NCBI RefSeq assembly: GCF_030506255.1
Contig: NZ_CP113431.1
Location: 2,606,001 to 2,670,000 of the forward strand
Length of the DNA stretch: 64,000 nucleotides
Direction: 5' to 3'
Origin: Nocardioides sp. Arc9.136
GTDB taxonomy: Bacteria; Actinomycetota; Actinomycetes; Propionibacteriales; Nocardioidaceae
The position numbers and the translations under genes were made by a program. This document shows positions 46,795 to 57,778 of the stretch, one piece after another. Each line of letters starts with the position of its first letter. Positions within the stretch are counted from its first letter, which is position 1. Below the pieces are notes generated by a model. It was not told where the DNA came from, ran no database searches, and saw only the letters and a program-made list of their open reading frames with translations.

Positions 46795-48435
46795 ATGACG
46801 ATGAACCCCGACACGCTCAGCGCGCTCACCAACACCCCCGCCCCGGCCTTCGCCTGGTCGCCGAAGGGCTGGCCCTCGGAACGGCCCTCGAGCGACCCCG
46901 CTGACCCCGAGACCTGGATCTACACCGACCGGTACTCCTACAGCCCGGGCGAGACGGTCACCTTCCACGTCTCCTCCTCCGCGGAGGAGTTCGAGCTGGA
47001 GATCGTCCGCGACGGCAGCCGGCCCACCACGGTCCACCACGCGCACCACCTCACCGCGCCGCAGCAGGAGACCCCCGAGGACGCCTACGCCGCCGGGTGC
47101 GGGTGGACGCCCACCCACAGCTGGCAGGTCCCCGAGGACTGCCGGTCCGGCTTCTTCCTCGTCACCGTCCGCAACACGACTCCCCACGGCACCTGGGAGC
47201 GCGAGCACTTCTTCGTCGTGCGCGCCGCCGCCGACCGGCGCAGCGACATCGCCCTCGTCCTCACCACCGGCACCCTGAGCGCGTACAACGACTGGGGCGG
47301 CGCCAACCACTACCGCGGCATCGGCGACGACCCCCGCAACGACTCCGGCTCCCCGCTCTCCAGCACCCAGCGCCCGATCGGCCGGGGCATGCTCCGCAAG
47401 CCCGTCGACGCCCCCCGGGAGTACCACCCCTACACGCCGAGCATCGGCTGGGTCCCGCGGTACGACTCCTACGAGTGGGCCAGGTTCAACGGCTACAGCC
47501 GTCACCACGCCGACGCCTTCTGGGCCACCTACGAGCGCAGCTTCGTGGTGTGGGCGGAGGAGGCCGGCTACGAGCTGGACTACCTCACCCAGGTCGACCT
47601 GCACCAGGACCCGACCGCCCTCGACGGCTACGCCTGCGCCGTCGTCGTGGGCCACGACGAGTACTGGACCTGGGAGCAGCGCGACGTCGTCGACGCCTTC
47701 GTCGAGCGCGGCGGCGGCTTCGCCCGCTTCGCGGGCAACTTCCAGTGGCAGGTCCGGCTGAGCGAGGACGGCACGACCCAGTACTGCTACCGCCTGCCCT
47801 CGCTCGACCCGGAGGCCGCCACGACGCCGCGGCGCGCCACCACCAACTGGGAGGCCAAGAGCGTCGGCCGCCCCGGAGCCACGACCATCGGGCTCAACGG
47901 GCTGGGCGGCATCTACAACCGGTACGGCGCCGCGGTCCCGCGCTCCTCCGGCGGCTTCACGGTCTACCGGCCCGAGCACTGGTCGTTCGAGGGGACCGAC
48001 CTCTACTACGGCGACCTCCTCGGCGGGGCGCCGGCGTTCCTGGCCGCCTTCGAGGTCGACTCGGTCGAGTACACCTTCCGGCGCGGTCTGCCGTACCCGA
48101 CCTACGAGGACGGCGCCCCCGAGACCCTCGAGATCCTCGCGATGTGCCCGGCCGCCAAGGGCGAGGAGGACCGCTTCGGCGGCCAGCACCCCATCGGCGG
48201 CCCGGAGGCGGAGGTGTACGCCTACAACGCCGAGCTCGGCGACGACCTCCCCGACTACGTGCACGAGAACCAGATGCGCGGCGCCGGCATGATCGCCGCC
48301 TTCACCCGCGGGGACGGCGAGGTCTTCAACGGCGGCTCGACCGAGTGGTCCAACGCCCTGCGCGTCGGCGACCCCTTCGTCGACCGAATCGTCCGCAACG
48401 TCCTGGACCGCTTCACGAAGGGTGAGACCCGATGA
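46795..48435 (+). CDS. N,N-dimethylformamidase large-subunit-like protein
   Basis: A 546-residue protein. Residues about 40-145 form a beta domain ([14 protein letters not shown]); the catalytic-type region includes AYNDWGG at 163-169 and [19 protein letters not shown] with His287, Glu289 and Tyr290. In the Paracoccus enzyme a mononuclear iron is held by two tyrosines and a glutamate, and the HDE element here fits that Glu. The usual small subunit is not encoded nearby; the adjacent 123-residue gene is a cupin. AAAGCAGG precedes the ATG. An amidohydrolase role toward a small amide is likely, but the substrate is unknown. Confidence 0.8.
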   Translation: MTMNPDTLSALTNTPAPAFAWSPKGWPSERPSSDPADPETWIYTDRYSYSPGETVTFHVSSSAEEFELEIVRDGSRPTTVHHAHHLTAPQQETPEDAYAAGCGWTPTHSWQVPEDCRSGFFLVTVRNTTPHGTWEREHFFVVRAAADRRSDIALVLTTGTLSAYNDWGGANHYRGIGDDPRNDSGSPLSSTQRPIGRGMLRKPVDAPREYHPYTPSIGWVPRYDSYEWARFNGYSRHHADAFWATYERSFVVWAEEAGYELDYLTQVDLHQDPTALDGYACAVVVGHDEYWTWEQRDVVDAFVERGGGFARFAGNFQWQVRLSEDGTTQYCYRLPSLDPEAATTPRRATTNWEAKSVGRPGATTIGLNGLGGIYNRYGAAVPRSSGGFTVYRPEHWSFEGTDLYYGDLLGGAPAFLAAFEVDSVEYTFRRGLPYPTYEDGAPETLEILAMCPAAKGEEDRFGGQHPIGGPEAEVYAYNAELGDDLPDYVHENQMRGAGMIAAFTRGDGEVFNGGSTEWSNALRVGDPFVDRIVRNVLDRFTKGETR

Positions 48436-48803
48436 CGACCCCCGCGACCCCCCTGACCATCGACGCCGTCCGCGCGGTCGACCGCACCGCCCCCAGGGTG
48501 GTGCCGGACCCCGCCGGCTACGACCGCGTCACCGGCGACTGGGCCGAGGCGGAGTACCGCGCCGTCGAGATCGCCGACGACTCCCTGGGCGGGCTCTGGG
48601 AGGGCGAGCCCGGGGAGGTCTTCTTCGAGTCCTGGCCCTACACCGAGTTCTGCGTGGTGATCAGCGGCCGGGTCGCGGTCCGGGACGACGCCGGGGCCCG
48701 CCGCGAGTTCGGGCCCGGGGAGGCGTTCGTCGTCCCGCGCGGCTTCCGCGGCACGTGGGAGACCCTCGAGCCGTCGGTCAAGTACTTCGTGGCCATGCGA
48801 TGA
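48432..48803 (+). CDS. Small single-domain cupin
   Basis: A 123-residue protein with one cupin fold: [25 protein letters not shown] and [19 protein letters not shown] match the two cupin motifs, but the usual metal histidines are largely replaced (Glu, Thr, Glu and Trp in their places). It resembles the EutQ/ureidoglycine-aminohydrolase-like cupins of similar length. It overlaps both neighbours by 4 bp. It may act as an accessory or isomerase; the poor metal site makes a redox role unlikely. Confidence 0.8.
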   Translation: MTTPATPLTIDAVRAVDRTAPRVVPDPAGYDRVTGDWAEAEYRAVEIADDSLGGLWEGEPGEVFFESWPYTEFCVVISGRVAVRDDAGARREFGPGEAFVVPRGFRGTWETLEPSVKYFVAMR

Positions 48804-49768
48804 CCGCCCACCCGAGCCCCGACCCACGGACCGTGGGGCCTACCGACAGCTCCCTGGTGCCGCGGTACGCCGGGCCGGCGACGTTCGCCCGCCTGCCGCG
48901 GATCGACCAGGTGGACCACGCGGACGTGGTCGTCGCCGGCGTCCCCTTCGACACCGGGGTCTCCTACCGGCCCGGAGCCCGCTTCGGGCCCGGCCACGTG
49001 CGGGAGTCCTCCCGGCTGCTGCGCCCCTACCACCCGGCGCTGGACGCCTCGCCGTTCGAGCTCGCCCAGGTCGTCGACGGCGGCGACATCATCGCCAACC
49101 CCTTCGACATCCCGGCCGCCATCGACGCCATCCAGGCGGGGGCGTCCGGCCTGACCAGCAGCGGCGCGGGCCTGCTCACGATCGGCGGGGACCACACCAT
49201 CGCGCTCCCCCTCCTCCGCGACGTGGCCGAGCGCCACGGCCCGGTCGCGCTGCTCCACTTCGACGCGCACCTGGACACCTGGGACACCTACTTCGGCGCC
49301 CGCTACACGCACGGGACGCCGTTCCGCCGCGCCGTCGAGGAGGGCCTGGTCGACACCGAGGCGCTGTGCCACGTCGGCACCCGCGGCCCGCTGTACGGCA
49401 AGAAGGACCTCGAGGACGACCGACGGTTCGGGTTCGGGATCCTGACCGCCAGCGACGTCTACCACCAGGGCGTCCTGGAGATCGTCGACCGGCTCCGCTC
49501 GCGGGTCGGCGACCGACCGCTGTACGTCTCGGTCGACATCGACGTGCTCGACCCCGCGCACGCACCGGGGACCGGCACGCCCGAGGCCGGCGGCCTCACC
49601 AGCCGCGAGCTCCTCGAGATCCTCCGGGGCCTGCGCGGGCTCCACCTCGTCGGCGCCGACGTCGTCGAGGTCTCCCCCGCCTACGACCACGCCGAGCTCA
49701 CCGGGGTCGCCGCGTCGCACGTCGCCTACGACCTCCTCACCCTGATGACCCTGCAGCGGCGGGCGTGA
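48800..49768 (+). CDS. Agmatinase-family ureohydrolase (agmatinase, guanidinobutyrase or related)
   Basis: A 322-residue enzyme. All metal-site motifs are intact: GGDHTI with His132, DAHLDTWD with Asp155, His157 and Asp159, and [18 protein letters not shown] with Asp246 and Asp248. It releases urea from a guanidino group. [14 protein letters not shown] at about 169-182 is shared by agmatinases and guanidinobutyrases, so either agmatine to putrescine or 4-guanidinobutyrate to GABA is possible. Newer family members act on guanidine or metformin, so a substituted guanidine is also open. It is coupled to the cupin by a 4-bp overlap. Confidence 0.9.
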   Translation: MTAHPSPDPRTVGPTDSSLVPRYAGPATFARLPRIDQVDHADVVVAGVPFDTGVSYRPGARFGPGHVRESSRLLRPYHPALDASPFELAQVVDGGDIIANPFDIPAAIDAIQAGASGLTSSGAGLLTIGGDHTIALPLLRDVAERHGPVALLHFDAHLDTWDTYFGARYTHGTPFRRAVEEGLVDTEALCHVGTRGPLYGKKDLEDDRRFGFGILTASDVYHQGVLEIVDRLRSRVGDRPLYVSVDIDVLDPAHAPGTGTPEAGGLTSRELLEILRGLRGLHLVGADVVEVSPAYDHAELTGVAASHVAYDLLTLMTLQRRA

Positions 49769-49842
49769 CCACCACCCACCGCCCGCCGGCACCGCCCGCC
49801 GACACCGCCCGAACTCCCGACCCACCGCCCGAGGACCCCTTC

Positions 49843-51216
49843 GTGAACTCCGACGCCGCCGCTACCGGCGCTGCGCTGTACGCCGTCACCGACCCCGCCT
49901 CCGGGGAGCTCGTCCGCACCTTCCCCACCGCCACCGACCTCGAGGTCGAGTCGGCCCTCGCCCGGGCCGCCGCCGCGGGGAGGGCGTGGGGACGGGAGAC
50001 CTCCGTCGACCAGCGGGCGGCGCTCCTGCACCGCGTCGCCGACCTGCACGAGGAGCGTGCCGACGGCCTCGCCCGGATCATCACGCGGGAGATGGGGAAG
50101 CCGCACGACGAGGCGGTCGGCGAGGTGCAGTTCAGCGCCGCGATCTACCGCTACTACGCCGACAACGCCGCGGACTTCCTCGCCGACGAGCCGATCCCCG
50201 TGCTCGAGGGCGAGGGAACGGCGCTGGTGCGGCGCGCGCCGTACGGCGTCCTGCTGGGCATCATGCCGTGGAACTACCCCGCCTACCAGGTCGCCCGCTT
50301 CGCCGCCCCGAACCTCGCCGCCGGCAACACGATCCTGCTCAAGCACGCGCCGCAGTGCCCCGGGTCCGCGGCGGCGCTCGAGGACGTCTTCGCCGACGCG
50401 GGCCTGCCCCGCGGTGCCTACACGAACCTCAACGCCACCGACGACCAGGTCACCGCCATCATCGAGGACCCGCGCCTGGCCGGTGTCTCGCTCACCGGCT
50501 CCGAGCGCGCGGGCGCCGCCGTCGCCGCGACGGCGGGCAGGAACCTGAAGAAGGTCGTGCTGGAGCTCGGCGGCTCGGACGCGTTCCTCCTGCTCTCGAC
50601 CGACGACCTCGACCCGGTCGTGGACCAGGCCGTCGCCGCCCGGCTCGAGAACACCGGCCAGGCCTGCAACGCGGCCAAGCGGTTCATCGTGGCGGGCGAC
50701 CTCTACGAGCCGTTCGTGCAGCGCTTCACCGCCGCCCTCCTCGCCGCCGCCGACGGCATCGCGCCGCTCTCCTCCGAGGCGGCGGCCGAGCGCCTCGACG
50801 CCCAGGTCCGGGCCGCGGTCGACCAGGGCGCACGACTGGTCACCGGTGGCGAGCGGCGCGGGGCGCACTTCCCGCCGGCGGTCCTCACCGGGGTCACCCC
50901 GGACAACGACGCCTACCACCAGGAGCTCTTCGGCCCGGTGGCCACTGTCTTCCGCGTCGACTCCGAGGACGAGGCGGTCGCCCTCGCCAACGACACCCCC
51001 TACGGCCTCGGCTCGTACGTCTTCACCACCTCCGCCGAGCAGGCCGAGCGGGTCGCGGACCGCCTCGACGTCGGCATGGTGTTCGTCAACGGCGTGCTGG
51101 TCGAGGGCGTCGAGCTGCCCTTCGGTGGCGTCAAGAGGTCGGGCTTCGGCCGCGAGCTCGGACGCCATGGCATGGACGAGTTCGTCAACAAGAAGCTCAT
51201 CCGGACCGTGCGCTGA
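49843..51216 (+). CDS. GabD1-like aldehyde dehydrogenase (succinate semialdehyde or aminoaldehyde)
   Basis: A 457-residue aldehyde dehydrogenase with the general base in VVLELGGSDAF, the nucleophile Cys in NTGQACNAAKRF and the cofactor region MPWNYPAYQVARFAAPNL. It oxidises an aldehyde from the operon's substrate to an acid. GTG 49843 has GAGGA 7 nt upstream and is preferred; a GTG at 49765 overlapping the ureohydrolase stop would add 26 Pro/Thr-rich residues. It is the last gene of the operon and a close paralogue of the enzyme at 34456-35799. Confidence 0.9.
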   Translation: MNSDAAATGAALYAVTDPASGELVRTFPTATDLEVESALARAAAAGRAWGRETSVDQRAALLHRVADLHEERADGLARIITREMGKPHDEAVGEVQFSAAIYRYYADNAADFLADEPIPVLEGEGTALVRRAPYGVLLGIMPWNYPAYQVARFAAPNLAAGNTILLKHAPQCPGSAAALEDVFADAGLPRGAYTNLNATDDQVTAIIEDPRLAGVSLTGSERAGAAVAATAGRNLKKVVLELGGSDAFLLLSTDDLDPVVDQAVAARLENTGQACNAAKRFIVAGDLYEPFVQRFTAALLAAADGIAPLSSEAAAERLDAQVRAAVDQGARLVTGGERRGAHFPPAVLTGVTPDNDAYHQELFGPVATVFRVDSEDEAVALANDTPYGLGSYVFTTSAEQAERVADRLDVGMVFVNGVLVEGVELPFGGVKRSGFGRELGRHGMDEFVNKKLIRTVR

Positions 51217-51221
51217 CCCCG

Positions 51222-51254
51222 GCGGGAGCGGTCGTCGTGGCCGGCCGCTCCCGC
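51222..51254 (+). terminator. Stem-loop terminator of the catabolic operon
   Basis: GCGGGAGCGG pairs perfectly with CCGCTCCCGC across a 13-nt loop, starting 6 bp past the aldehyde dehydrogenase stop. No U-tract follows. Confidence 0.65.
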
Positions 51255-51367
51255 GGCGTGCTCGCCCGGCCGCGCTCGGGGTGGCTCAGGGCCGCGTCCA
51301 CGCTGCCGATGAACCGGGTACTGCTCCGCAGCCGGCGCGACCTCGCGCCGCACCACGGGAAGGCCAC

Positions 51368-53515
51368 GTGATCCCGCACCCCCGACCTGCGTCCCTGCTC
51401 CCGCCGACCCTCCTGGCGCTGCTGCTCGCGTGCAGCGCCCTGCCCAGCCTCGAGACGGTGGAGCGGTGGGAGGTGACGTCGTACGCCGGGTGGCCCGGCG
51501 TCGGCCTCGCCGCTCTCCTGTTCCTCACCGTCGGTGGCTCCGGCCGGCGCACGACGCTCGCCTGGCTCGCAGCCCAGACGGTCGGGCTCGGACTGGTCCT
51601 GGGCGTCGTCTACGACGTCGGGCCGCTCCTCGGCCTGGTGGGGAGCCTCGCGGTGACGGTCCCCGCGCTGGTGACGGCCAGGTGGGTGCGGCCGGGCACG
51701 GCCGCCTACCGACGGTTCAACGAGGGCGAGGTCGACGCCTACCACGGCGTCACGGCCCTCTCCGGCCTGCTGTGCGCCGCCCTGACGGCGGCGGCCGCGG
51801 TCGCCGCCGACCGCGGCGACCCCGCGCAGGTCCTGCTGACGGCCGGCATCGCCTTCTTCGCCGCGAGCACCGCGCAGCTGGTCACGATCCCCTTCTGGCT
51901 GCGGTCCGCCGGCGGTTGGCGACTGGCGCACAGCGTGGAGCTGTGGGCCCAGCGGTCGATGCTCCTCGTCTTCCTCGCCGGCATCTTCGCCTTCCCGAGC
52001 ACGCCTCCGGTGGGCTTTCTGGTGTTCCCGATCCTGGGCTGGGCGGCGATCCGTGCCCGTGCCCCCGAGACCCACCTCCAGGTCGCGCTCGCCTCCGGCG
52101 CCGCCTTCCTCTCGACCCTGGCCGGGCGTGGCCCGTTCGCCCTGGGCAGCGCGAGCGATCCGAGCCCGTTTACGCCCCTGCTCGTCTACATGTTCATCGC
52201 CTCGATCTGCTACCTGCTGATCCCCCTCGCGCTGACCGTCGAGAGGCTGGTGACGGTGACCAGGCAGGCCACGCGGGCGGCCACCACCGTGACGCGGATG
52301 CTCGACTCCGCCACCGGCACGGTGTTCATCGCCACCGACCCGTCCGGGACGATCACGCACTACAGTCCCGGCGCCCAGCAGGCGCTCGGCTTCGCGCCGG
52401 ACGCCGTCCTCGGCCGCCACTCCTCGACCCTGCACTCCCCGGCCGAGGTGGCCCGCCATGCGGAGGCCCTCGGCGAGGACGCCGGCCCGTCGGGCACCGA
52501 GACCCACGCCGAGACCTACCTGCGCGCCGTGACCGCGCAGATCACCAGTGGCAGGCGGTCGGACTGGCTGTTCCTGCACCGCGACGGCGGCGACCGGGCC
52601 ATCTCCCTCACCATCAGCGCGATGAGCGACAGCGGCCGGCTCGTCGGCTACATCGCCAGCGGCGAGGACTCCACGGACCGGATCACGACCCAGCGGGCCC
52701 TCGAGCAGGCGCTCGAGCGCGAGAGGGCCTCGGTGGAGGCCCTCCGCGCCGCCGACAAGGTCAAGCAGGACCTCGTCTCCACCGTCAGCCACGAGCTGCG
52801 GACGCCGATCACCAACGTGGCCGGGTACGTCGAGCTGCTGCTCGACGGGGAGCTCGGGGACATGCCGGTCCCCCAGGTCCGGGCGGTGGAACGGATCCAG
52901 CGCAACAGCCACCGGCTGCGCCACCTCGTCGACGACCTCCTCACCCTGTCGCGTGCCGAGGCGGCCACCGAGCCGGTCGCCACCGAGGTGGTCGACCTCA
53001 ACGACGTCGCCACCGCCGCCCACGACCACCTGCGCAGCCAGGTCGGCGAGCGCGCGCTCGAGGTGCGGCTCGGCACGCCACGGACCCCGGTGCCGGTGCG
53101 CGGCAACCGGGAGATGCTCGAGCGCGTCGTCGTGAACCTGCTGGGCAACGCCGTCAAGTTCACGCCGGACGGGGGATCCGTCGACCTGAGGGTCGAGCTC
53201 GACCCGCCGCCGGCGGCGGCCGAGGACGGCGACGGGACGGCCTCGCCCGCCGGCGGCCGGGCCTCCGCACCGCACGCGGCCCGGATCGTGGTGCTCGACA
53301 CCGGCCTCGGGATCCCGGCCGCCGACCACCAGGCCGTGTTCGAGCGGTTCTACCGGTCGTCGGCCGCCGACGAGCACGCGATCCAGGGGACCGGCCTGGG
53401 GTTGAGCATCGTCAGGGCCATCGTCGAGCAGCACCACGGCACCGTCGTGCTCGACTCCCGGCCGGGAGTCGGCACCTCCGTCACCGTCCGGCTGCCGCTC
53501 GCCGGGGCCGGGTGA
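51368..53515 (+). CDS. Membrane-bound PAS sensor histidine kinase, orphan
   Basis: A 715-residue kinase. The N-terminal 300 residues contain eight or so membrane helices, a MASE-like integral sensor region. A PAS domain covers about 310-440 (SATGTVFIATDPSGTITHYSPGAQQALGF), then the dimerisation domain with His475 in STVSHELRTPITNVAGYVELL and a HATPase domain with NLLGNAVKF, DTGLGIP and GTGLGLSIV; an Ala/Gly/Asp-rich insert of about 25 residues splits it. No response regulator is adjacent. GGGAAGG lies upstream of the GTG. Its last ten codons and stop lie in a duplicated segment. Confidence 0.88.
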   Translation: MIPHPRPASLLPPTLLALLLACSALPSLETVERWEVTSYAGWPGVGLAALLFLTVGGSGRRTTLAWLAAQTVGLGLVLGVVYDVGPLLGLVGSLAVTVPALVTARWVRPGTAAYRRFNEGEVDAYHGVTALSGLLCAALTAAAAVAADRGDPAQVLLTAGIAFFAASTAQLVTIPFWLRSAGGWRLAHSVELWAQRSMLLVFLAGIFAFPSTPPVGFLVFPILGWAAIRARAPETHLQVALASGAAFLSTLAGRGPFALGSASDPSPFTPLLVYMFIASICYLLIPLALTVERLVTVTRQATRAATTVTRMLDSATGTVFIATDPSGTITHYSPGAQQALGFAPDAVLGRHSSTLHSPAEVARHAEALGEDAGPSGTETHAETYLRAVTAQITSGRRSDWLFLHRDGGDRAISLTISAMSDSGRLVGYIASGEDSTDRITTQRALEQALERERASVEALRAADKVKQDLVSTVSHELRTPITNVAGYVELLLDGELGDMPVPQVRAVERIQRNSHRLRHLVDDLLTLSRAEAATEPVATEVVDLNDVATAAHDHLRSQVGERALEVRLGTPRTPVPVRGNREMLERVVVNLLGNAVKFTPDGGSVDLRVELDPPPAAAEDGDGTASPAGGRASAPHAARIVVLDTGLGIPAADHQAVFERFYRSSAADEHAIQGTGLGLSIVRAIVEQHHGTVVLDSRPGVGTSVTVRLPLAGAG

Positions 53516-53626
53516 CCGCTCCCCCGGGCCTCGGCCCGGTGGGGCGGGCACCCGACCGTCCGGCTGCCGCTCGCCGGGGCCGGGTGACCGCTCCCCCGGG
53601 CCTCGGCCCGGTGGGGCGGGCACCCG
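53483..53626. repeat. Perfect 72-bp tandem duplication of the kinase 3' end and terminator
   Basis: Bases 53483-53554 and 53555-53626 are identical over all 72 positions and do not extend further on either side. Each unit holds the last ten codons plus stop of the kinase gene and a G/C hairpin (stem CCGGG/CCCGG around CCTCGG, with outer pairing) that can end transcription from both directions. The second copy is therefore a vestigial gene end plus a second terminator, before the convergent aldehyde dehydrogenase stop at 53642. Confidence 0.95.
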
Positions 53627-53641
53627 GTCCGCGTCGGTCGG

Positions 53642-55050
53642 TCAGGGCCAGTCGACGGAGAGGTACTGCGTCTCCTGGAACTCCCGGAGGCCGTCCCGCG
53701 CGCCCTCGCGGCCCAGACCGCTCTGCTTGAAGCCGCCGAACGGTGCCGCCGGGTCGGAGACCAGGCCTCGGTTGACGCCGACCATCCCGGCCTCGACCTG
53801 CTCGCCCAGGCGCATGGCGCGCCCGAGGTCGCCCGCGTAGACGTAGGCGGCGAGGCCGTACTCGGTGTCGTTGACCAGGTCGACCATGTCCGCCTCCTCC
53901 GACCAGGTGGTGATCGGCAGCACCGGCCCGAAGATCTCCTCGCGCATGATGGCCGCCCCGGCCGGCACGTCGGCGAGGACCGTGGGCGCGACGAAGTGAC
54001 CCGGCGCCTCGGGCAGTGCGCCCCGGCCGGCCACGCGCGCACCCTCGGCCACGGCGTCCGCGACCGCGCGCTCCACCCGCTCGACGGCCGCACGGCTGAT
54101 GAGCGGACCGATCGCGCACCCGTCGGCCGCGGGCCCCGTCGTCAGCTTCTCGACCTCGGCCACGATGCGCGCGGTGAAGTCGAACGCGACGTCGCTGTGG
54201 ACGTAGAACCGGTTGGCGGCGGTGCAGGCCTGACCGCCGTTGCGGAACTTGGCGACCATGGCGCCGGCCACGGCGGCGTCGAGGTCGGCGTCCTCGGTGA
54301 CGATGAACGGGGCGTTGCCGCCGAGCTCCATCGAGGCGTTGACGACGCGGTCGGCGGCCTGCCGCAGCAGCAGCCGGCCGACGGCCGTGGAGCCGGTGAA
54401 GGAGATCTTGCGGACGCGCTCGTCGGCCAGCCAGGCACCGACCACCCCGGCCGCGTCGGTGGTGGGCACCACGTTGACCACGCCGTCGGGCGCACCTGCC
54501 TCGGTGAGCAGGCGGGCCACCGCGAGCGCCGTCAGCGGGGTCTCCGCGGCCGGCTTGAGCACGACCGTGCAGCCGGCCGCGAGGGCGGGCGCCAGCTTGC
54601 GGGTGGCCATCGCGGCCGGGAAGTTCCACGGCGTCACCAGGGCCGCGACGCCGACGGGGACGTGCCGGACGACCGTGCGCGTGCCTCCGGCCGGCGACTC
54701 GCCGTAGTCACCGCCCGGGCGGACGGCCTCCTCGGCGAACCAGCGGAAGAACTCGGCGGCGTAGGTGACCTCGCCGGCGGCGTCGACGAGCGACTTGCCG
54801 TTCTCCGCCGCGATCAGCCCGGCCAGCCGGTCGCGGTCCCGCAGCATCAGCTCGTGCGCGCGGCGCAGCACCTCCGACCGGACGCGGGGGGCGAGCCCCG
54901 CCCAGGGTCGAAGCGCCGCGGCCGCCCGGTCGACCGCGGAGCGGGCGTCGGCCAGGTCATGGTCACGGACGTGGTCGACGACCTCGAGGGTCGCCGGGTC
55001 CTCGACGGCGAACGTGCCGGCCGGGGCAGGCCCGGTGGTGGGGGTGGTGG

Positions 55051-55054
<4 letters not shown>
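53642..55054 (-). CDS. gabD: NAD(P)-dependent succinate-semialdehyde dehydrogenase (GabD type)
   Basis: A 470-residue aldehyde dehydrogenase. VTPWNFPAAMATRKLAPALAAGCTVVLKPA, the base in MELGGNAPFIV and the nucleophile Cys in NGGQACTAANRFYV are typical of GabD. It oxidises succinate semialdehyde to succinate, completing GABA breakdown. The GTG start overlaps the glutamate dehydrogenase stop by 4 bp. It differs clearly in sequence from the two GabD1-like enzymes in this window. Confidence 0.9.
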
Positions 55055-56330
<1,276 letters not shown>

Positions 56331-56334
<4 letters not shown>

Positions 56335-57680
56335 CGCGTGCCCGCCAGGAGGTCGGCGAGGACGTCGAGCGCCTCGTGGAGCAGGTCGTCGCCGATCGCG
56401 AGCGGCGGCAGGAACCGCAGCACGTTGCCGTAGGTGCCGCAGGTCAGCACGATGACGCCGGCGCGGTGCGCGGCGGCGGCGAGCTCGCGGGTCAGCACCG
56501 GGTCCGGCGTCGTGGTGCCGGGCTCGACGAGCTCGACGGCGATCAGCGCCCCGCGTCCGCGGACGTCGCCGATGCGGGCGTCGTCGGCCTGCAGGCGGTG
56601 CAGCCGGTCCTTCATCAGCCGCTCGACCTCCCGCGCGCGGCCCACGAGGTCCTCGGCCTCGATCGTCTCGATCGCGGCCAGGGCGGCGGCGCAGGCGAGC
56701 GGGTTGCCGCCGTAGGTGCCGCCGAGCCCACCGGCGTGGACCGCGTCCATCAGCTCGGCCCGTCCGGTGACGGCCGAGAGCGGGAGGCCGCCGGCGATGC
56801 CCTTGGCGGTGACGATGAGGTCGGGCACGACGCCCTCGTGGTCGCAGGCGAACAGGTCGCCGGTGCGGGCGAACCCGGTCTGCACCTCGTCCGCGACGAG
56901 CACGACGTCGTTGGCCCGGCACCATGCCGCCAGCGCCGGCAGGAACCCGGTCGCCGGCTCGATGAAGCCGCCCTCACCCTGGATCGGCTCGATCACCACG
57001 GCGGCGAGGTTCTCCGCGCCGACCTGCTTCTCCACCACGTCCAGCGCGCGGGCGGCGGCGGCCTGGCCGTCGACCTCCTTGCCGTCGCGGAAGGGGTAGG
57101 ACAGCGGAGCGCGGTAGACCTCGGGCGCGAACGGTCCGAACCCGTGCTTGTACGGCATGTTCTTCGCCGTCATCGCCATCGTGAGGTTGGTGCGACCGTG
57201 GTAGGCGTGGTCGAAGACCACGACCGCGTCCTTGCCGGTGGCCACCCGGGCGATCTTGACGGCGTTCTCGACCGCCTCGGCGCCGGAGTTGAACAGCGCG
57301 GTCCGCTTGGCGTGGTCGCCGGGGGTGAGCCGGTTGAGGGCCTCCGCGACGGCGACGTACCCGTCGTACGGCGTGACCATGAAGCAGGTGTGCGTGAACG
57401 CCGCGACCTGCTGCTGCACCGCCTCGACCACCCGCGGGGCGCTGTTGCCCACGGTCGTGACGGCGATGCCGGAGCCCAGGTCGATGAGGTGGTTGCCGTC
57501 CACGTCGACCACCACACCGCCCCCGGCCCTCGCGGCGAAGACCGGCATCGTGGTGCCGACGCCGGCCGCGACGGCGGCGGTCTTGCGCTCCATCAGCGCG
57601 CGCGAGCGGGGGCCGGGGAGGTCGGTGACGAGCGCCCGGTGCTGGGTCACGCCGGCGGTGCTCGGGGGCTGGGTGGTCAT
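56331..57680 (-). CDS. gabT: 4-aminobutyrate aminotransferase
   Basis: A 449-residue class III aminotransferase. ALFNSGAEAVENAVKIAR, VFDHAYHGRTNLTMAMT, VVIEPIQGEGGF, LVADEVQTGFARTG and the PLP lysine in VTAKGIAGGLP are all present. It transfers the amino group of GABA to 2-oxoglutarate. AAGG lies upstream of the ATG at 57680. It heads the gabT-glutamate dehydrogenase-gabD operon and is divergent from a LysR regulator. Confidence 0.93.
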
Positions 57681-57724
57681 GGCGGTGCCCTTCTGTCGGT
57701 GGGGCTCCAGCCTCCGCCCGGGCT

Positions 57725-57757
57725 CATATGCTGTCCAATACTTGTTCCTTCTCGTTC
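57725..57757. promoter_or_regulatory. A/T-rich divergent control region of gabT and lysR, possible LysR site
   Basis: A short A/T-rich island (including ATATGCTGTCCAATACTTG) lies in the 98-bp gap between the two divergent starts and contains GTTCC twice. LysR proteins commonly bind such sites in front of both genes. No clear T-N11-A palindrome was found, so the call rests on placement and composition. Confidence 0.3.
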
Positions 57758-57778
57758 CCATGCCCAGGAGGCATCGCT

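Noticed and set aside
49765..49842. GTG at 49765 as the start of the aldehyde dehydrogenase
   Set aside because: It would add a Pro/Thr-rich tail with no match to the family; GTG 49843 has a better ribosome site. It cannot be fully excluded because of the GTGA overlap.
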